Shown here piece by piece: positions 23,045-34,906 of a DNA stretch of 64,000 nucleotides. The stretch is taken from positions 77,695,001-77,759,000 of the forward strand of contig NC_069361.1 in the NCBI RefSeq assembly GCF_021730395.1, in the 5' to 3' direction. Origin of the DNA: Mercenaria mercenaria (lineage: Eukaryota; Mollusca; Bivalvia; Venerida; Veneridae). The position numbers and the translations under genes were made by a program. Each line of letters starts with the position of its first letter. Position 1 is the first letter of the stretch. The notes beneath the pieces were generated by a model. That model was not told the origin of the DNA, did no database searches, and was given only the letters and a program-made list of their open reading frames with translations.

Positions 23045-23877
23045 ATTAGGAAAATGAACAAGATGGAATGAATGAAGATATGAATATGCTCTTGATGGAA
23101 ACAACACTTCACTGAGAGATATTATGAAAACATAATACATGTACATCATTAAATTTGAACAGAATGGGCCACTGTAATATTTTTATTTCTGTTTATTGAA
23201 TACGTTCAGCTAATATTTTAGTATTCTTAGTCTAAGCAAATTGTGCTAGCAAATGACTTCCGAATAACATATAAAACATAACATATAAGCTTTACAATGG
23301 TTTATGTAAGTATCAGAATGTAGAATTAACCCTTAATATTCTGTGATATTTGGGCTTGCGTATAATGGTCTGTTGATGCGTCCAGTGTGGTGTGCTGTGT
23401 GTTGTGTGCTTGTCACCTCCCGCATTCAGCCTCCGCCGCTGGCTAGCCTTCTGGTGAAAAAGAAGCCGAGTGCGTAAGTCTTCCCTGTCTCTCTGCAGAC
23501 AAGCTCGTTGCAGTGCCTCCCAGATGGCGCCACACGGTAACTGGGCACCTTGCGGCCTCGGGCAGAACTGCAAAGGACTCGGAGGAGGTCTGCTCCTGTG
23601 GCATGATATGCCCACCGGTGTGTGGACACGCCCTGATGCCTATGAACAGACCCCCAGCTATGGGACAAATAGCCCCTGTGTTCCCAGGGTAGGGTATGAA
23701 CTCGGAACTAAGGGTGAGGTAACCCCGACAGAAACCTAGAGAGTTGAAGACAGAGGTGCTGGGCCATTGGCACTCTCTTAACAAACCACAGCACTATGCA
23801 ATATCGCTAGGACTACACAGCCATCCGGTATACAGCAATGTGGTGCTGAATCTCTGAGGTCCCTCCAGGGAGATTCG

Positions 23878-24810
23878 GTGCCGGGCTCTGAGTCTCGACA
23901 GAGTCCACCCACAGCTACTGGGGGTCCCTCCTTCAATCCACAATATGCAAAGAGAAGAAGGAGGAACATACCAAGGAGGAGAACCAATCAGCATCAGCCT
24001 TTCAGGTTGATGCATTGGAATGCGGAGGGTGTCTTCAACAAGAAGGCTGAACTTGAGCATATCCTCCATGAGAAATACATTAATGTCTGTTGCATTCAGG
24101 AAACTCACCTGCAACCAGAGAAATCCTTCAAAGTCAGAGGATATCAGTGTTTTCGCTTTGACAGAATTGGCAGACTAAAAGGAGGCATCATGACATTGGT
24201 CAGGAACAACATCAGTGCTGTCCAGACCAACATGCATATGGATGACTCCGAGATCCAAATTCTGAGCCTCAGAAAGAACGAGTTCAACTTGAAACTTGTG
24301 AATATATACTCTCCAAGTGACAAAGCTCTGTCCCTGGACAAAGTTGTAACTGATGAAACCAGGTTCATCATTGTAGGAGACTTTAACAGTCACTCACAAA
24401 GCTGGGGATATGACCTCCTGGATAAACGTGGAGAGGAAGTGGAGACCTTGCAAGATGATAACAAGCTGAACTTTATCAACAAGCTGGACGATCCCCCAAC
24501 AGTGAGACCCCATTTAGAGTATAGTTCAACTGCCTGGTCCACTACTGCCAAAACTAACCAGAAGGCTCTAGACAAGGTTCAAAACCAAACATTGCGGATC
24601 ATGACAGGTGCTAAAAAGTCTACACCAATCTCCTTCATAGAGAAGCTAACAGGTACACAGCTACAAGACAGGAGACAGGCAAAGGTCCTGCTTCAAACAG
24701 AGAAGTTCAGGTCTTTTCAAGACCATCCCATGAAAGCCAAGTCGGATGGCTACACCAAACATCGCCTCAAACGTAGCATCTTCGTTCACGAGGCAAAGAA
24801 ACTCAATTGA
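23878..24810 (+). pseudogene. LINE ORF2 remnant: endonuclease fused by deletion to post-RT region
   Basis: An open frame of about 310 codons. Roughly residues 40-200 are an exonuclease-endonuclease-phosphatase fold: Asn in HWN, Glu in QETH, Asp/Asn in GDFNSH. Residues about 210 on are the segment that normally follows the reverse transcriptase. Junction near 24500 by comparison with family order. No RT motif (such as YADD) occurs, so it cannot be autonomous. Confidence 0.8.
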
Positions 24811-25657
24811 TCTGAACATACCGACGACTCCCCTAGGTAGAGAAGACATTATAAACCCTCTAGGGAATGATCTGTCTTCAGTGACTGTGAGACTTGCTGT
24901 TCCTCATCTAGACCTCGGGAAACAGGAGGATGCAGGTATTCGGAAGGGCCTCCCACTAGCTATGATCAATGAAGACTATCCTCCGGAAACATGGACTCAT
25001 GACTATACAGATGGATCAGCCACATGCGCCATCAAAGAACGGGGAGCAGGAGTTTTCATTCTATACCCATCTGGCAAGAGAGAAACACTACATGCAGCCA
25101 CAGAAAAACACTCCAGCAATTACAAGGCAGAGACTGAAGCACTCATGAAGGCCGTTTCAATGATTTAAGACTCGGCAGAAGAAAACTCCTCTGTCGTCTT
25201 TCTCACAGATGCACTGTCTGTCATGGAAGCTCTGATCAACAATAAGGCTCCACAGCTAGCTAGGAGAATGCAGAGCCTGAGTATCACATGCAAAGTAGCA
25301 CTTCAGTGGATTCCATCCCATTATGGACTTGCAGGCAATGCAGAGGCAGACCAACTGGCTAAGCTAGGAGCTCAGTCAGAACAACCAACAACACCTGTGA
25401 GCTACAAGAAGAAAGTCACCATCATCAAGGCACTAACGATACCAAGGATAGAGATAGATGCTTTTCATCTCCTTGCTCTGGCTGAACAAGTGATGCTGGT
25501 CAGGATTCGCTTAGGGCACAACAAGCTCAATGCTCACATGTTCAAGAACTGGCACAATCACCAACCTGTCCATGTGGTGAGAAAGATCAGACAACGGAGC
25601 ATGTACTCCAGAAATGTAAAAGGCATGACCAGGAGGGAGCTTCGACTTGGCCGGTAG
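24746..25657 (+). pseudogene. LINE ORF2 remnant: RNase H region
   Basis: Frame continues the element after the shift: NSIDLNIPTTPLGRED, then RNase H catalytic signs D (YTDGSA), E (KAETEAL), D (LTDALS) and H...D (SHYGLAGNAEAD). One in-frame TAA at 25166-25168 splits it, and the 3' end changes frame before the C-x-C...H...C motif. Confidence 0.8.
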
Positions 25658-25772
25658 ATACCTCAATCCATCAGAAACTGTATGAAGGCATTGAGGATCT
25701 GCGGCAAACCACAAGTTTCATCGAAGCTACTGGTCTGACAGTGTAGGGCGAACGAAGAAAAAGAAGATAAAT

Positions 25773-26575
25773 ATACACCGATGCCTAATTTGTTACATTA
25801 CAAAATAATAACTTCTGTATTAAAAAAAAATATTTAAACGAACTCGTGTTTTTGCTTCTCATTTTATTCTTATCAAATTCATTTAAGAATTGTGACTGGT
25901 TTATTTTGTCATAGCTGTAGTTAACTGTAGTCCTGTTTTAACCACTATCATATAGTAACATGGAGCAGCTCAAATCAACAGAGGGAAAGACAAACAGAAA
26001 TACCCACTGTGTGTTCTCTGATGTCAACATGCCGTAGATAAAAGATTAACTAGTAAAGTGTTGATATCTTACTCAGAGTAAGGGAGACGTTTCATGAAAA
26101 TGTTAAACGTTTTTGAATGAATACTCATGTTTTTATATGGAGTAAACAAACTACATTTTGTAAAACTTTCATAAGAGAGCATAAAACTAAAATTTAGAAT
26201 CCCTTATAATTTACTTTAAGTCTGGTTTGATTGCATGAAATTGTTAAATCAAACAATTACAAGCCTTCTGATGCTGACTTAGGCATTTTGTCAAACCATT
26301 GCAAAAGCTAACCCATGAGAAGTACAATCATACAGTACTGAAAATTTTACGCAAATCAATCAACCGTAGAACAAATCCAATATTGAAATTTTGAAACTTT
26401 TTGCTATTTCAAATGGCTAAATTTTACGATGGAAAAAAAAACAAACGGGTCATTTCGTAATTTTGAAAAAGATTTCAAAACTCCTGGCGATATTTATTCT
26501 TGCACTTGATTTTATCCATGCCGGCAAAATATGGCGTACCATTTGGGTCAAAAGTAAATGGATAAAACAAGGAGT
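25773..26575. other. Intergenic, no gene seen
   Basis: AT-rich sequence without recognisable repeats or coding frames. Confidence 0.4.
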
Positions 26576-26756
26576 TTCAAAATTGTACCCGCAGGTACAA
26601 TTTAATACGTGCAGGTATATTTTTATACCTACATGTACAAAAATATACCTGCAGGTACAAATTGGAAATGTACGTGCAGGTATAAAAGCGTACGTGTAGT
26701 TATAAAAGTGTACGTGCAGGTACAATTTTATACCTGCACGTACAATTTTATATCTT
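26576..26756. repeat. Palindromic minisatellite, about 20-21 bp unit
   Basis: About nine units alternate GTACCTGCAGGTACAAT-like and GTACGTGCAGGTATAAAA-like sequence. Most units contain the self-complementary ACCTGCAGGT or its ACGTGCAGGT variant, and neighbouring units can pair with each other. Confidence 0.85.
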
Positions 26757-29700
26757 AAGTGTAATATTGTTTTTACCGCTGTAAAATTTTAATGTTTAAA
26801 CAGTCATAAAAGCATGTAATTTAAAATGTTTAAAATCTGCAAGATCACTGTTTTGCAGAGAAAATTTGCTCTAAGCAATGTAAATGTAACTATCAGGCTG
26901 TCATAGTTATAAGTAGTCAGCATTCTGAGGTTACTGAGTGGAAACAAAACGGTTAACAGACCAATGGATAACCAGCACAATCACATTTGTCCATCTGACA
27001 TTGAAAGGATACATGTAGCCTTTTAGGAAGAATTTACACACGTGTTTTTCATCATACAGTATAGATCTACTGAACATTAAAAAAGTTTTGACATCATATA
27101 ACACTGTTTTAAACACGGACTAAAGACAAAAATATAAAAAGCACTTAAATACTTTAACAGATAAACAGTTTGAATTGAAAAACTTATCACCAATTCTAAT
27201 AACTGTGCCATGATACAGAGATTTTGGTTTTCCACCAGATTTTGTATTCCAGAGCATCTCAACACTTCCACGCTGTGAAAACTCTCCAACGACAGACAAA
27301 TCTTTATCTTTTTTGTTCACAGCACTTAAAGAAGCATCCTCTTGAAAATAAATTGATGCATACATTTTTAAATTCCGAAAATCCAACTTTTAACTAAAAC
27401 ATCTAGAATTATATTAGTCAGCTAGCTTTACACACACATCCTGCTTGCACAACAGATTATTGGACAAAGAACATCTGTGGCTGCAATAAAGGGGTACCAA
27501 TTGGGTCATGTCGACACAGATAAGCCTTTCGGTAAATTAACTAATCACAGTCCCTTTGTTATCACTAATATTTCCCCTTTCATGTTCCTCAGGGTGTACA
27601 TTACAGGAGATAAACCACAGGCTAACAATACATTAATTAGTTTTTAGACCATGTCTAATGAACTTGAAATGGTTAAAGTATGTAACATTAAAGAAAGTTG
27701 TTTATTCATATATGTTGGAGAAACTGGGAAGAACTTTATATGTAGGTTTCCTAATATACTGGAAATGGATTAGATACCATTTTCATTTGTTCCATCTGTC
27801 TTAAAAACAATGCTTCCTCACATAATTACCACTGACATGGTCTGGTCAATTGCTGTAAAGATTTAATTGCATTGCAAATATCAAGATATGTGATAACTGT
27901 CCATAATTTATTGAATTACAGACATACAACATGTTTTTTGTCAATATTACCTACTTCTAAATTAAAAATTGAGCATTTGCTTACTGCCTGAAATTTACAT
28001 TTATAACAAATTCAACAAAATAAGAAGTTATATATTTCTTTGAGGTTCATTAAGAAATCTACATAAGGCCTGTGATTATCCAGTGATAGCCTACAAAATG
28101 TCGATGAATTAATGGCTTAAGAGAAATTCTATGGACCCTTTTGTAAATTGTATAATTCATAAACAAATAAAAGTATTACTTATAGGTATGTTTATCATTG
28201 TTAAAAAGATACATTTATCAGAACATATTCTTAGAATAAATTTAAACTTGACTAGATTGTACTTTTGGACTATTTATATTTCACAGAACATAAATTAAAG
28301 ATATAGATAAAGTATGAATTTTTCAAAATAATGTTTTTCATTATTCCTTGGTATCCATACAAGTTTCATTTTATTCTTGTTTTGGGGGCTTGTAGGAGCG
28401 TGCAAATTTCTAAGAGGAAAACCCCCGTGTTGTAAAAATTACTAAGTGCCAAAATCCGTCTGCAAAATTTGGCTAAGTCGAAAAAGTCCGTGTCTACCAA
28501 AATGGCAGGAAAAGAATGAAAGTTCGCACGGAAAACTGAATTTATCCGCACGGAAAAATTAAACTGTCCATACGGACTTTAAAAAATCTGTTTCCGTGAC
28601 ATTTTCACATGGAATATTGCAATTCCTGCTCAGTTCCTGCCTAATGACGTACCTTTTATAGACGGATTCCGTCTGGATTTTTCGTACAGGTTGTCACTAA
28701 ATTTAATTTTAAAGGCGAACTATTGCATTTTTCTTAGCATCTTTCCGTAATTATTACAACCAACAGCACAGCAACTGTATTTGGCATAAATTTTTATTTC
28801 GTAATTGTCAATGATTAAACGGCTGTCCTCAGTCATCAAGGGCACGTAACACGACGTGTGAAGTATAGATCTGAATCAGCAGTCCGGTATTAAAGACTAC
28901 CAAAATAAAAAGGAGAAAAGCTCGACTAAAAATGCAAGTATCGTAGGAGGATCTGTTTCAGTGACTGGCCTGTTTCAGTGACCTTTTGAAAATCTGCTGC
29001 CATTTCCAAGTGCAATATTTCAGGCAACTAATTATAGTAGGGTTGTTAACAGTAACATTTCAGCTTTCGATACCCTCAAAGAAAATGTTTTGCTGACAAT
29101 GACAGTTTGGAGTTATTATTATTTCCATGATAACCCCAATTATGAGACAGTTTTCTTATTACTTTTTATGCTCTCAAATTCTGATCTAGCTCTTTGGTTA
29201 TAAGGAACATTTTGATTTATTTTCTGTTTTGATGCAAATGTCATCTTGTTTTCTGTCTGATTTTTATGCAGACAGAGCAGTCCAACAATTACTTTTAGGA
29301 AATATACAGCTTTGAAATCCATGATTGGCTGAATATATCTACCAGAAATTATAGCCAATCTGAAAAATGACAACTAACTTTTGCTTTTGATACTGTTGAC
29401 ATGAGGTGGCCAGTGTTTCCATATTTTATCAAATGATATTAACAGCAATGCATCTTGTTGAATAATACAACACAGTATGTTTGAATATTACCAACAAATG
29501 TGCATATAATGCCCAGTCTTCGAACCCCACCCCCTTATAATTTATATATTTTTATGCCGCATAAACAGTATAACCGTTTTGCTCTGTACTTTATTATGAA
29601 CAAGGCCTAACATTGTTTTTACTTGGTTTATTGTTCAGCTTGTGAAAGTTAACATTGACAAAAGGCAAATTACTGGCTACCTTGACTAGTTTAGAAATAA

Positions 29701-30503
29701 ATTTGGTAGGGGTTACTGATCGAAACAGGTCCCACAGAGAATCTGTAAGGCAGATCAGGGTTGGTTGTGATAAACAGTACCAAATATTTTTGATGAAAGA
29801 TTTTCCACTCTATTTTACATCATCTGAATTGGGGAAAGGGTACACTATAGAAGTATAGTAATCCATAAATGAGACTAGTTCTTCTCCAAGAATTTATCTA
29901 ATTTTGCCAGTGGTATTCTTAGGGTCACTGAAACTGGTACCTCGAGGATATTGAGTTTGAAATTAATTACGGTCCATCCGCCCTTTCAGACACAATGAAG
30001 CATATAAATGCCCCGTAGATTACACAAAAATGAAAGTATAGGCCTAGCGGTCGTCTTCTGTTATAATTCTTCATAATTTATGTACCCTGGTTAAGAAATC
30101 AGAACACGTTCGATACTTTCGCCTCAATTATAATCAAACTAATCAATTTTATGTTTCCGGTAACCAGGAAAATGAGCAACGGGAATGAAATTTCCACTTA
30201 TTCTGCTCAGGTTCGGTTATAAATACGTTAAAGTAATGGTGATTTCAATTCATAATTTTATCATGTCCAAAACATTGCGGAATGCTACTAATTCCACTTG
30301 GGTAATGATTACATTTTACTCGGACTTTATCATAGACCCTCTGTGTAAAATCTCAAATTTTAAACTAAAATAAAGGTATTAAATCCATATAATATTTGAA
30401 TGAAACTTCAAAGTTTTGTTGTTTGTATTATCATCTGAAGCATGGGTAGTGAAAAATCTTAAATTGATATCTAAAATAGTGTGATATGTATTTCTGAAGT
30501 CAC
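26757..30503. other. 3.7 kb intergenic region, no gene supported
   Basis: Long AT-rich stretch on which no ORF shows a recognisable domain, and no inverted-end element was found. A CGCACGGAAA/CCGTACGGACTTT-rich patch lies at 28440-28690. Single exons of an unknown gene could be missed here. Confidence 0.35.
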
Positions 30504-30699
30504 TAGGGTACATCCGGGAAAATACGGACATAGGTATAAATACGGACACCAACAGGGGAAACTGATATCGTCAAGTATTCTACTTTATAAGGTTATGAAG
30601 AAAATATGCAAAACAATTAATGACACCCCCTGTCCACACCATTCAAAAAACCAATGACGTTATGATAAATATAACACCAGGGAACGTGCTCAAAGTTGA

Positions 30700-33033
30700 A
30701 TCTTGGACGTTTCGACCCCAAGACATTTCGACCCCAAGACATTTCAACCCCAAAATTTAATTTTCTTGGACAATTCGACCCCAAAGACATTTCGACCCCA
30801 AGACATTTCGACCCCTCAGAAATAGTTGTATGTTTTCATTTTATATTTCTTCCATTTTGCATATTTTAGAAAATATTAATATATAGATGTATATAAACAT
30901 TCTATTTTTAAATGAATCATACACAAAACACATGTCAGTGAATAAACTGCGCTGACCGGAAAATTTATTATTGGAACTAATTGAATTATTTTTTCATGTT
31001 TAATTTGATAATTTAAGAAGAAAATATATTATGAAAAATCAGTTTTTAAAAGAATTATAACATGTTTATATATGAATATAAAAACGTTTACTGCATTTAT
31101 TGCCAAAGCACAATTAATGTCCTTTGAATATATGCGGCGTAACAAACACGTGCCTCTGATTAATCCTGATAGAGTTTGATTGGATTATCACACCTATTGA
31201 TTATATCCATTAATCAGTATATTTGTAAGCACACACAAGTTACATGTGACAAATAAATGTCTAACAAGCTTAAGGTAAGTGCAGTTAAATATGATAAGCT
31301 TTTATTTAATTCAAAAGCTAACAAAATTATGGCGATTGCACTCATCCACGAGTGCGCAAAATTCCCGTGCGCTCAACAAATTTTCAGCTTCGTGTAAAAA
31401 CGTTTTGTGCATTTTATTTTCCTTTTGTAAATTAATTATTTATTTGAGATATGATTGAATTCTGGTACTTACTGCCAGTATTATTTATATTATACACGAA
31501 TGATTTCTGCAATAAACCCTACAAAAATACCATTTATTAATAAAATAATGGTGTATTTCGGTAATGGAAATTTTGCGTGAACGTATTTTATTTTCCTTTC
31601 GTCATATTTTATTCATTTATGATATATATGATTGAATTATTTAAAAAAAACTTCAAAAATACCTTTAACTTACAAAATACAGGTGTATCCCGGTTATGGA
31701 AAATGTATTCCGGTGTATCCCGGTTTTTTAGGTGGATTCCAGTTTAATGTGTGAAGTTGCTAAAATCATACTCTAAATCACGTGTATTTGCTAAAATATT
31801 TAATACAGAAAAAAGTAATACGGCTGCCACATTTTCTTTACAGATATGAAATATGATAATATTTTTTTCCCCGTTTTTAACAGAACAGTACTCATATATT
31901 CTTATATTTTGCAGTAACGGGGATTTCATGTTTGATATTTTACAACTGGAAGGAATGTCGTTCATAGAAAAGAAAAGAGCAGTTGTAAATAACAAAAATC
32001 ATATTCTGTATTCTGTAAAGCAAATACTTTATGTGTGCGTCAAAATCGCTTACGAAAATAACATCAAATGCGAAAATAAGCAATGTGTTATTTAATTTCC
32101 TATTGTTTTCTTTACATTTTCGTCGAAATTAAAGATAATGTTGACACATGTTTATAAATATCGATGTCACCACAATCGCTTAGTTGATTGTTAATTGCAA
32201 TGCGCACACGTGCTGTATATCAACAAACCATTAATCAAGGTGTGATAATCCAATCAAAAGATCACGTTTTTTCTGATTATGATTTTAAATATCAATGTAA
32301 TGAAGATAGTGACATCTTAAACTTCTTTGAGTTACATTATAATTATTTATATTTGGTTGAAATAAATAAATAAAGAGGTATTAAAGATGTGACTTTATTA
32401 AAGTTATTTTCATAATTAAAATCAGCGAAATCGGCCCATGATTTAAAAATCTTGTTTTTTTTTTTTAATATAGCTGTGTACTAAAATAGTCTTTAAGATG
32501 ATTTGAAAATATAAATAAACACCAAGTATGAAAATATGTTATATAAAGGTTATTTTAAGATAGATAATCAGAACGATTTGTTCTTAAATTATTTACGTAA
32601 TAAACGCGGCTGATATATAAATCTGGTTATTTTTGTAAAATTTATAAATGATGATTATTTCGTTATTGTGAGATAAAAATCACTCATTTCTCATATGAAG
32701 GCATTGTTCTAATAAAGTCTTTAAGAAATTAGAAAAATAATTTTAGAGAAAAAAAAAGAAATTTAGACAAATATGGCTCATTTTCGTAAAAAAATTCTTA
32801 TTTTCGCGAAAATAACCGTATTTTAACATTTTAATTGCTAATTAAAGATACATTTTGAAATTGCTCAATTATCTATAGATTAAAGCTTAATTATAATAAT
32901 GACAGCATTCTTAGATGTTTTCAGGCATATCATTGAATGGGGTCCAAATGTCCAAGGAGTTGGGGTTGAAATGTCTTGGGGTCGAATTGTCTCTTGGGGT
33001 CGAAATGTCTTGGGGTCGAAATGTCTTGCTAGC
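30700..33033. mobile_element. DNA transposon A with termini of 16-bp repeats, 2.3 kb
   Basis: The left end has CTTGGACGTTTCGACCCC followed by four or five near copies of CGACCCCAAGACATTT; the right end shows the same motif inverted (AAATGTCTTGGGGTCG), ending CTTGCTAGC. CTCAAAG occurs beside both ends (30689-30695, 33034-33040), a possible target duplication. The interior is AT-rich with no transposase. Repeated subterminal motifs are typical transposase-binding arrays. Confidence 0.8.
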
Positions 33034-33360
33034 CTCAAAGACAACAGTTACTACGAATGCTCTTTTTCCATTCTTGTATAAACATCTACACACTAGCAAT
33101 TTACACTGATCAGGTTTAAAGATCTATTTCAGGTTTACCATCGATTTAAGCATTATATAAAATTGTTCGAAATCATTTTTCAGTGTTTAATTTCTTTAAC
33201 AATTGTATTTTTAAGCTTATAAAGTACCAAAAACACCAAAAATAAAGAAAAACAAACTGTCCGAATTTTTCCTATCAAATTTGCATTATAGTGAAAATAC
33301 GGACGTGCAATTTCAGAAACCAGAAACATGTCTCAGAATTAGACATCTCAAGAAATTAGG

Positions 33361-33640
33361 CCAATCCCAGCTAGCAAAATATAAAATATTAGGGGACCCA
33401 TAAGGGCCTCTTATTTCTTCTATATGGAACCCAGATGGGATTTTCAAACGGGATTGGCATGGGTCCCACATGGGCTTCAGAATGAATACATTGGTGTATC
33501 AAATCGATGAAACATTGTATATGGGTCCAATGTGGGCAAATAATTACAATATCGGTCCCATATGGGACTCGTATGATACATTTGCCCAGATATAGCACAT
33601 ATGGGTCCCTTATAGGCTTGCCTGCTGAGATAAACATCTG
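33361..33640. repeat. Repeat rich in CCCATATGGG words
   Basis: Bounded roughly by CCCAGCTAGCAAAATAT and inward-read CTCAGCAGGCAAGCC. Holds about seven near-palindromic words such as GGTCCCATATGGGAC, ATGGGTCCCACATGGGC and TATGGGTCCAATGTGGGC at irregular 20-60 bp spacing. Probably a small non-autonomous element. Confidence 0.6.
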
Positions 33641-33731
33641 ACCAAGTGTAAATTTTAGTCTTGTCCGTTTAAATACGTATAATGATAATTGCGAGCCAAG
33701 TCATGGCCAATAACTAAAAGTCTATATTCAG

Positions 33732-33856
33732 TCGATTCTGCAGATCTAGATGGTTGTGCTTACAAAAAGTTAATTGATGATGAGGATAGTGAAGGTCATT
33801 GTTTATTCAGTATATGCGGTCGGGATGCATCACCATGGCAAACGTATTTTGACGGA
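33732..33856 (+). CDS. Possible coding exon, unknown protein, inside composite transposon
   Basis: A segment between an acceptor (CTATATTCAG) and a consensus donor (GTAAGT) is open in one frame for 41 codons after two leading bases. It reads DSADLDGCAYKKLIDDEDSE then GHCLFSICGRD and SPWQTYFDG. Residue composition is protein-like rather than AT-driven. I do not recognise a family. It may be an exon of an undetected gene, a captured host exon, or chance. Confidence 0.3.
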
Positions 33857-34760
33857 GTAAGTTACTGTTGATAAACATGCAGTAGCAATTCATATGATAA
33901 CGATCAGCGTTGCACCCATTGTTGTGCATTCTTAAAACGTTCAGGCACAGCTTTGATATCAGAGGTTTCTCTATATACAAAGCCTAACTGAAGGGCCAAT
34001 CCTACTAAAACCCAAATTCGAACCTGTCCAGACGAGGGGCAGTGGGGGAGGGGGGTGGGGGTGCAATTTTGCATGTAACATTATCTGAATATAAATCTAG
34101 AACTATGTACATCCAGATTTCAAACCATGATCTTGTAGAAATATAAAATCGAAGAAGATTCAGTTTTGTCCAGACTTTTGTACCGGTACTACGCGACCAT
34201 TGTAACCATGACCAAAGGGGTCCTAAACAGTTCCCGGTTAATGCTTAATGAAAAAAGGTTATATGACTTCCTTTAAAAATGACATACTAAAACCTAGAGA
34301 TAATATAGATCGACCATTTCTGACAAGTATATGTGAACAGAAAAGTTTAAAGCTAGAAAAGAAATTATCTAAAACAAACAAGCCGAAAACATCAAAAACG
34401 AAAAGTAACTTGAGAATATATGTTTAGTGCATCTAAATACTGCAACTGTAATTCAAGAAAGAATCCATGTTTTTAAATGAACAATCTTTGTAGCCAGGCA
34501 TTTCATATAGCCTTATTAATTGTAAGTAGCCTACAAACTTTTTTTCACCACAATATATGAATGTATTAAACAGTATTTTTAAAAAAGAATTGATCGTCCG
34601 TATTTTCCCTATCACAATCAGGATGTCCGAATTTTTCCGATTCTGTGTCCGTATTTTTACTACCGCGTCCGAGTTATACCGTTTTTGACTGTGGTTGAAA
34701 ACATGTTGTTTACTATATAGTGAGTGCATGGAACACTATAACCAAACTGTAATACCAAAC
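33857..34760. other. Inner sequence of composite transposon; G-rich tract
   Basis: Contains a G-quadruplex-type run at about 34034-34062 (GGGGCAGTGGGGGAGGGGGG) and subterminal GTCCGAATTTTTCC motifs at 34594-34680. No gene. Confidence 0.4.
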
Positions 34761-34906
34761 ATAAAGATATCTGAATATATATTTAATGTTCTTGTACCCG
34801 AGTTAATGCGCGGTGGGAAGATATGAAACGTCCAACGCTGGGTTGCAAAAATCGTCCGCATTTTTCCGGCTGTACCCTATATGTTCATTGTAAATATACT
34901 TCCTTA

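Larger units (their letters stand above)
23370..25772 (+). mobile_element. LINE (I/Jockey-like, with RNase H), internally deleted and mutated
   Basis: GC-rich compared with its surroundings. Residues of the 23878 frame give an endonuclease (LMHWNAEGVF, QETHLQ, GDFNSHSQSWGY) that stops short of the S-D-H motif. After DDPPT it jumps straight to HLEYSSTAWS and KVQNQTLRIMTGA, normally C-terminal to the reverse transcriptase, so the whole RT is missing. An RNase H region follows (YTDGSA, YKAETEAL, FLTDALSV, IPSHYGLAGNAEADQLAK), broken by a frame change near 24760-24810 and a TAA at 25166-25168. A terminal C-P-C-G ... E-H-V-L-Q-K-C zinc-like motif is out of frame near 25570-25620. The RNase H plus apurinic-type endonuclease points to the I group; the clade is not certain. 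Confidence 0.88.
30504..34879. mobile_element. 4.4-kb TIR-bounded composite DNA transposon carrying nested elements
   Basis: Left end TAGGGTACATCCGGGAAAAT and right end, inward, TAGGGTACAGCCGGAAAAAT match at 23 of 26 positions over the full TIR. A TA lies at each edge, so a TA target is possible. Subterminal copies of GTCCGTATTTT/GTCCGAATTTTTCC recur at about 30524-30550, 33258-33305 and 34594-34680. Within it sit element A (about 30700-33033), a 280-bp repeat (33361-33640) and a possible coding exon. No transposase recognised. Confidence 0.6.

Noticed and set aside
23313-23784. Minus-strand ORFs over the LINE 5' region
   Set aside because: They overlap GC-rich LINE sequence whose plus strand carries the element; open frames on the other strand are expected there.
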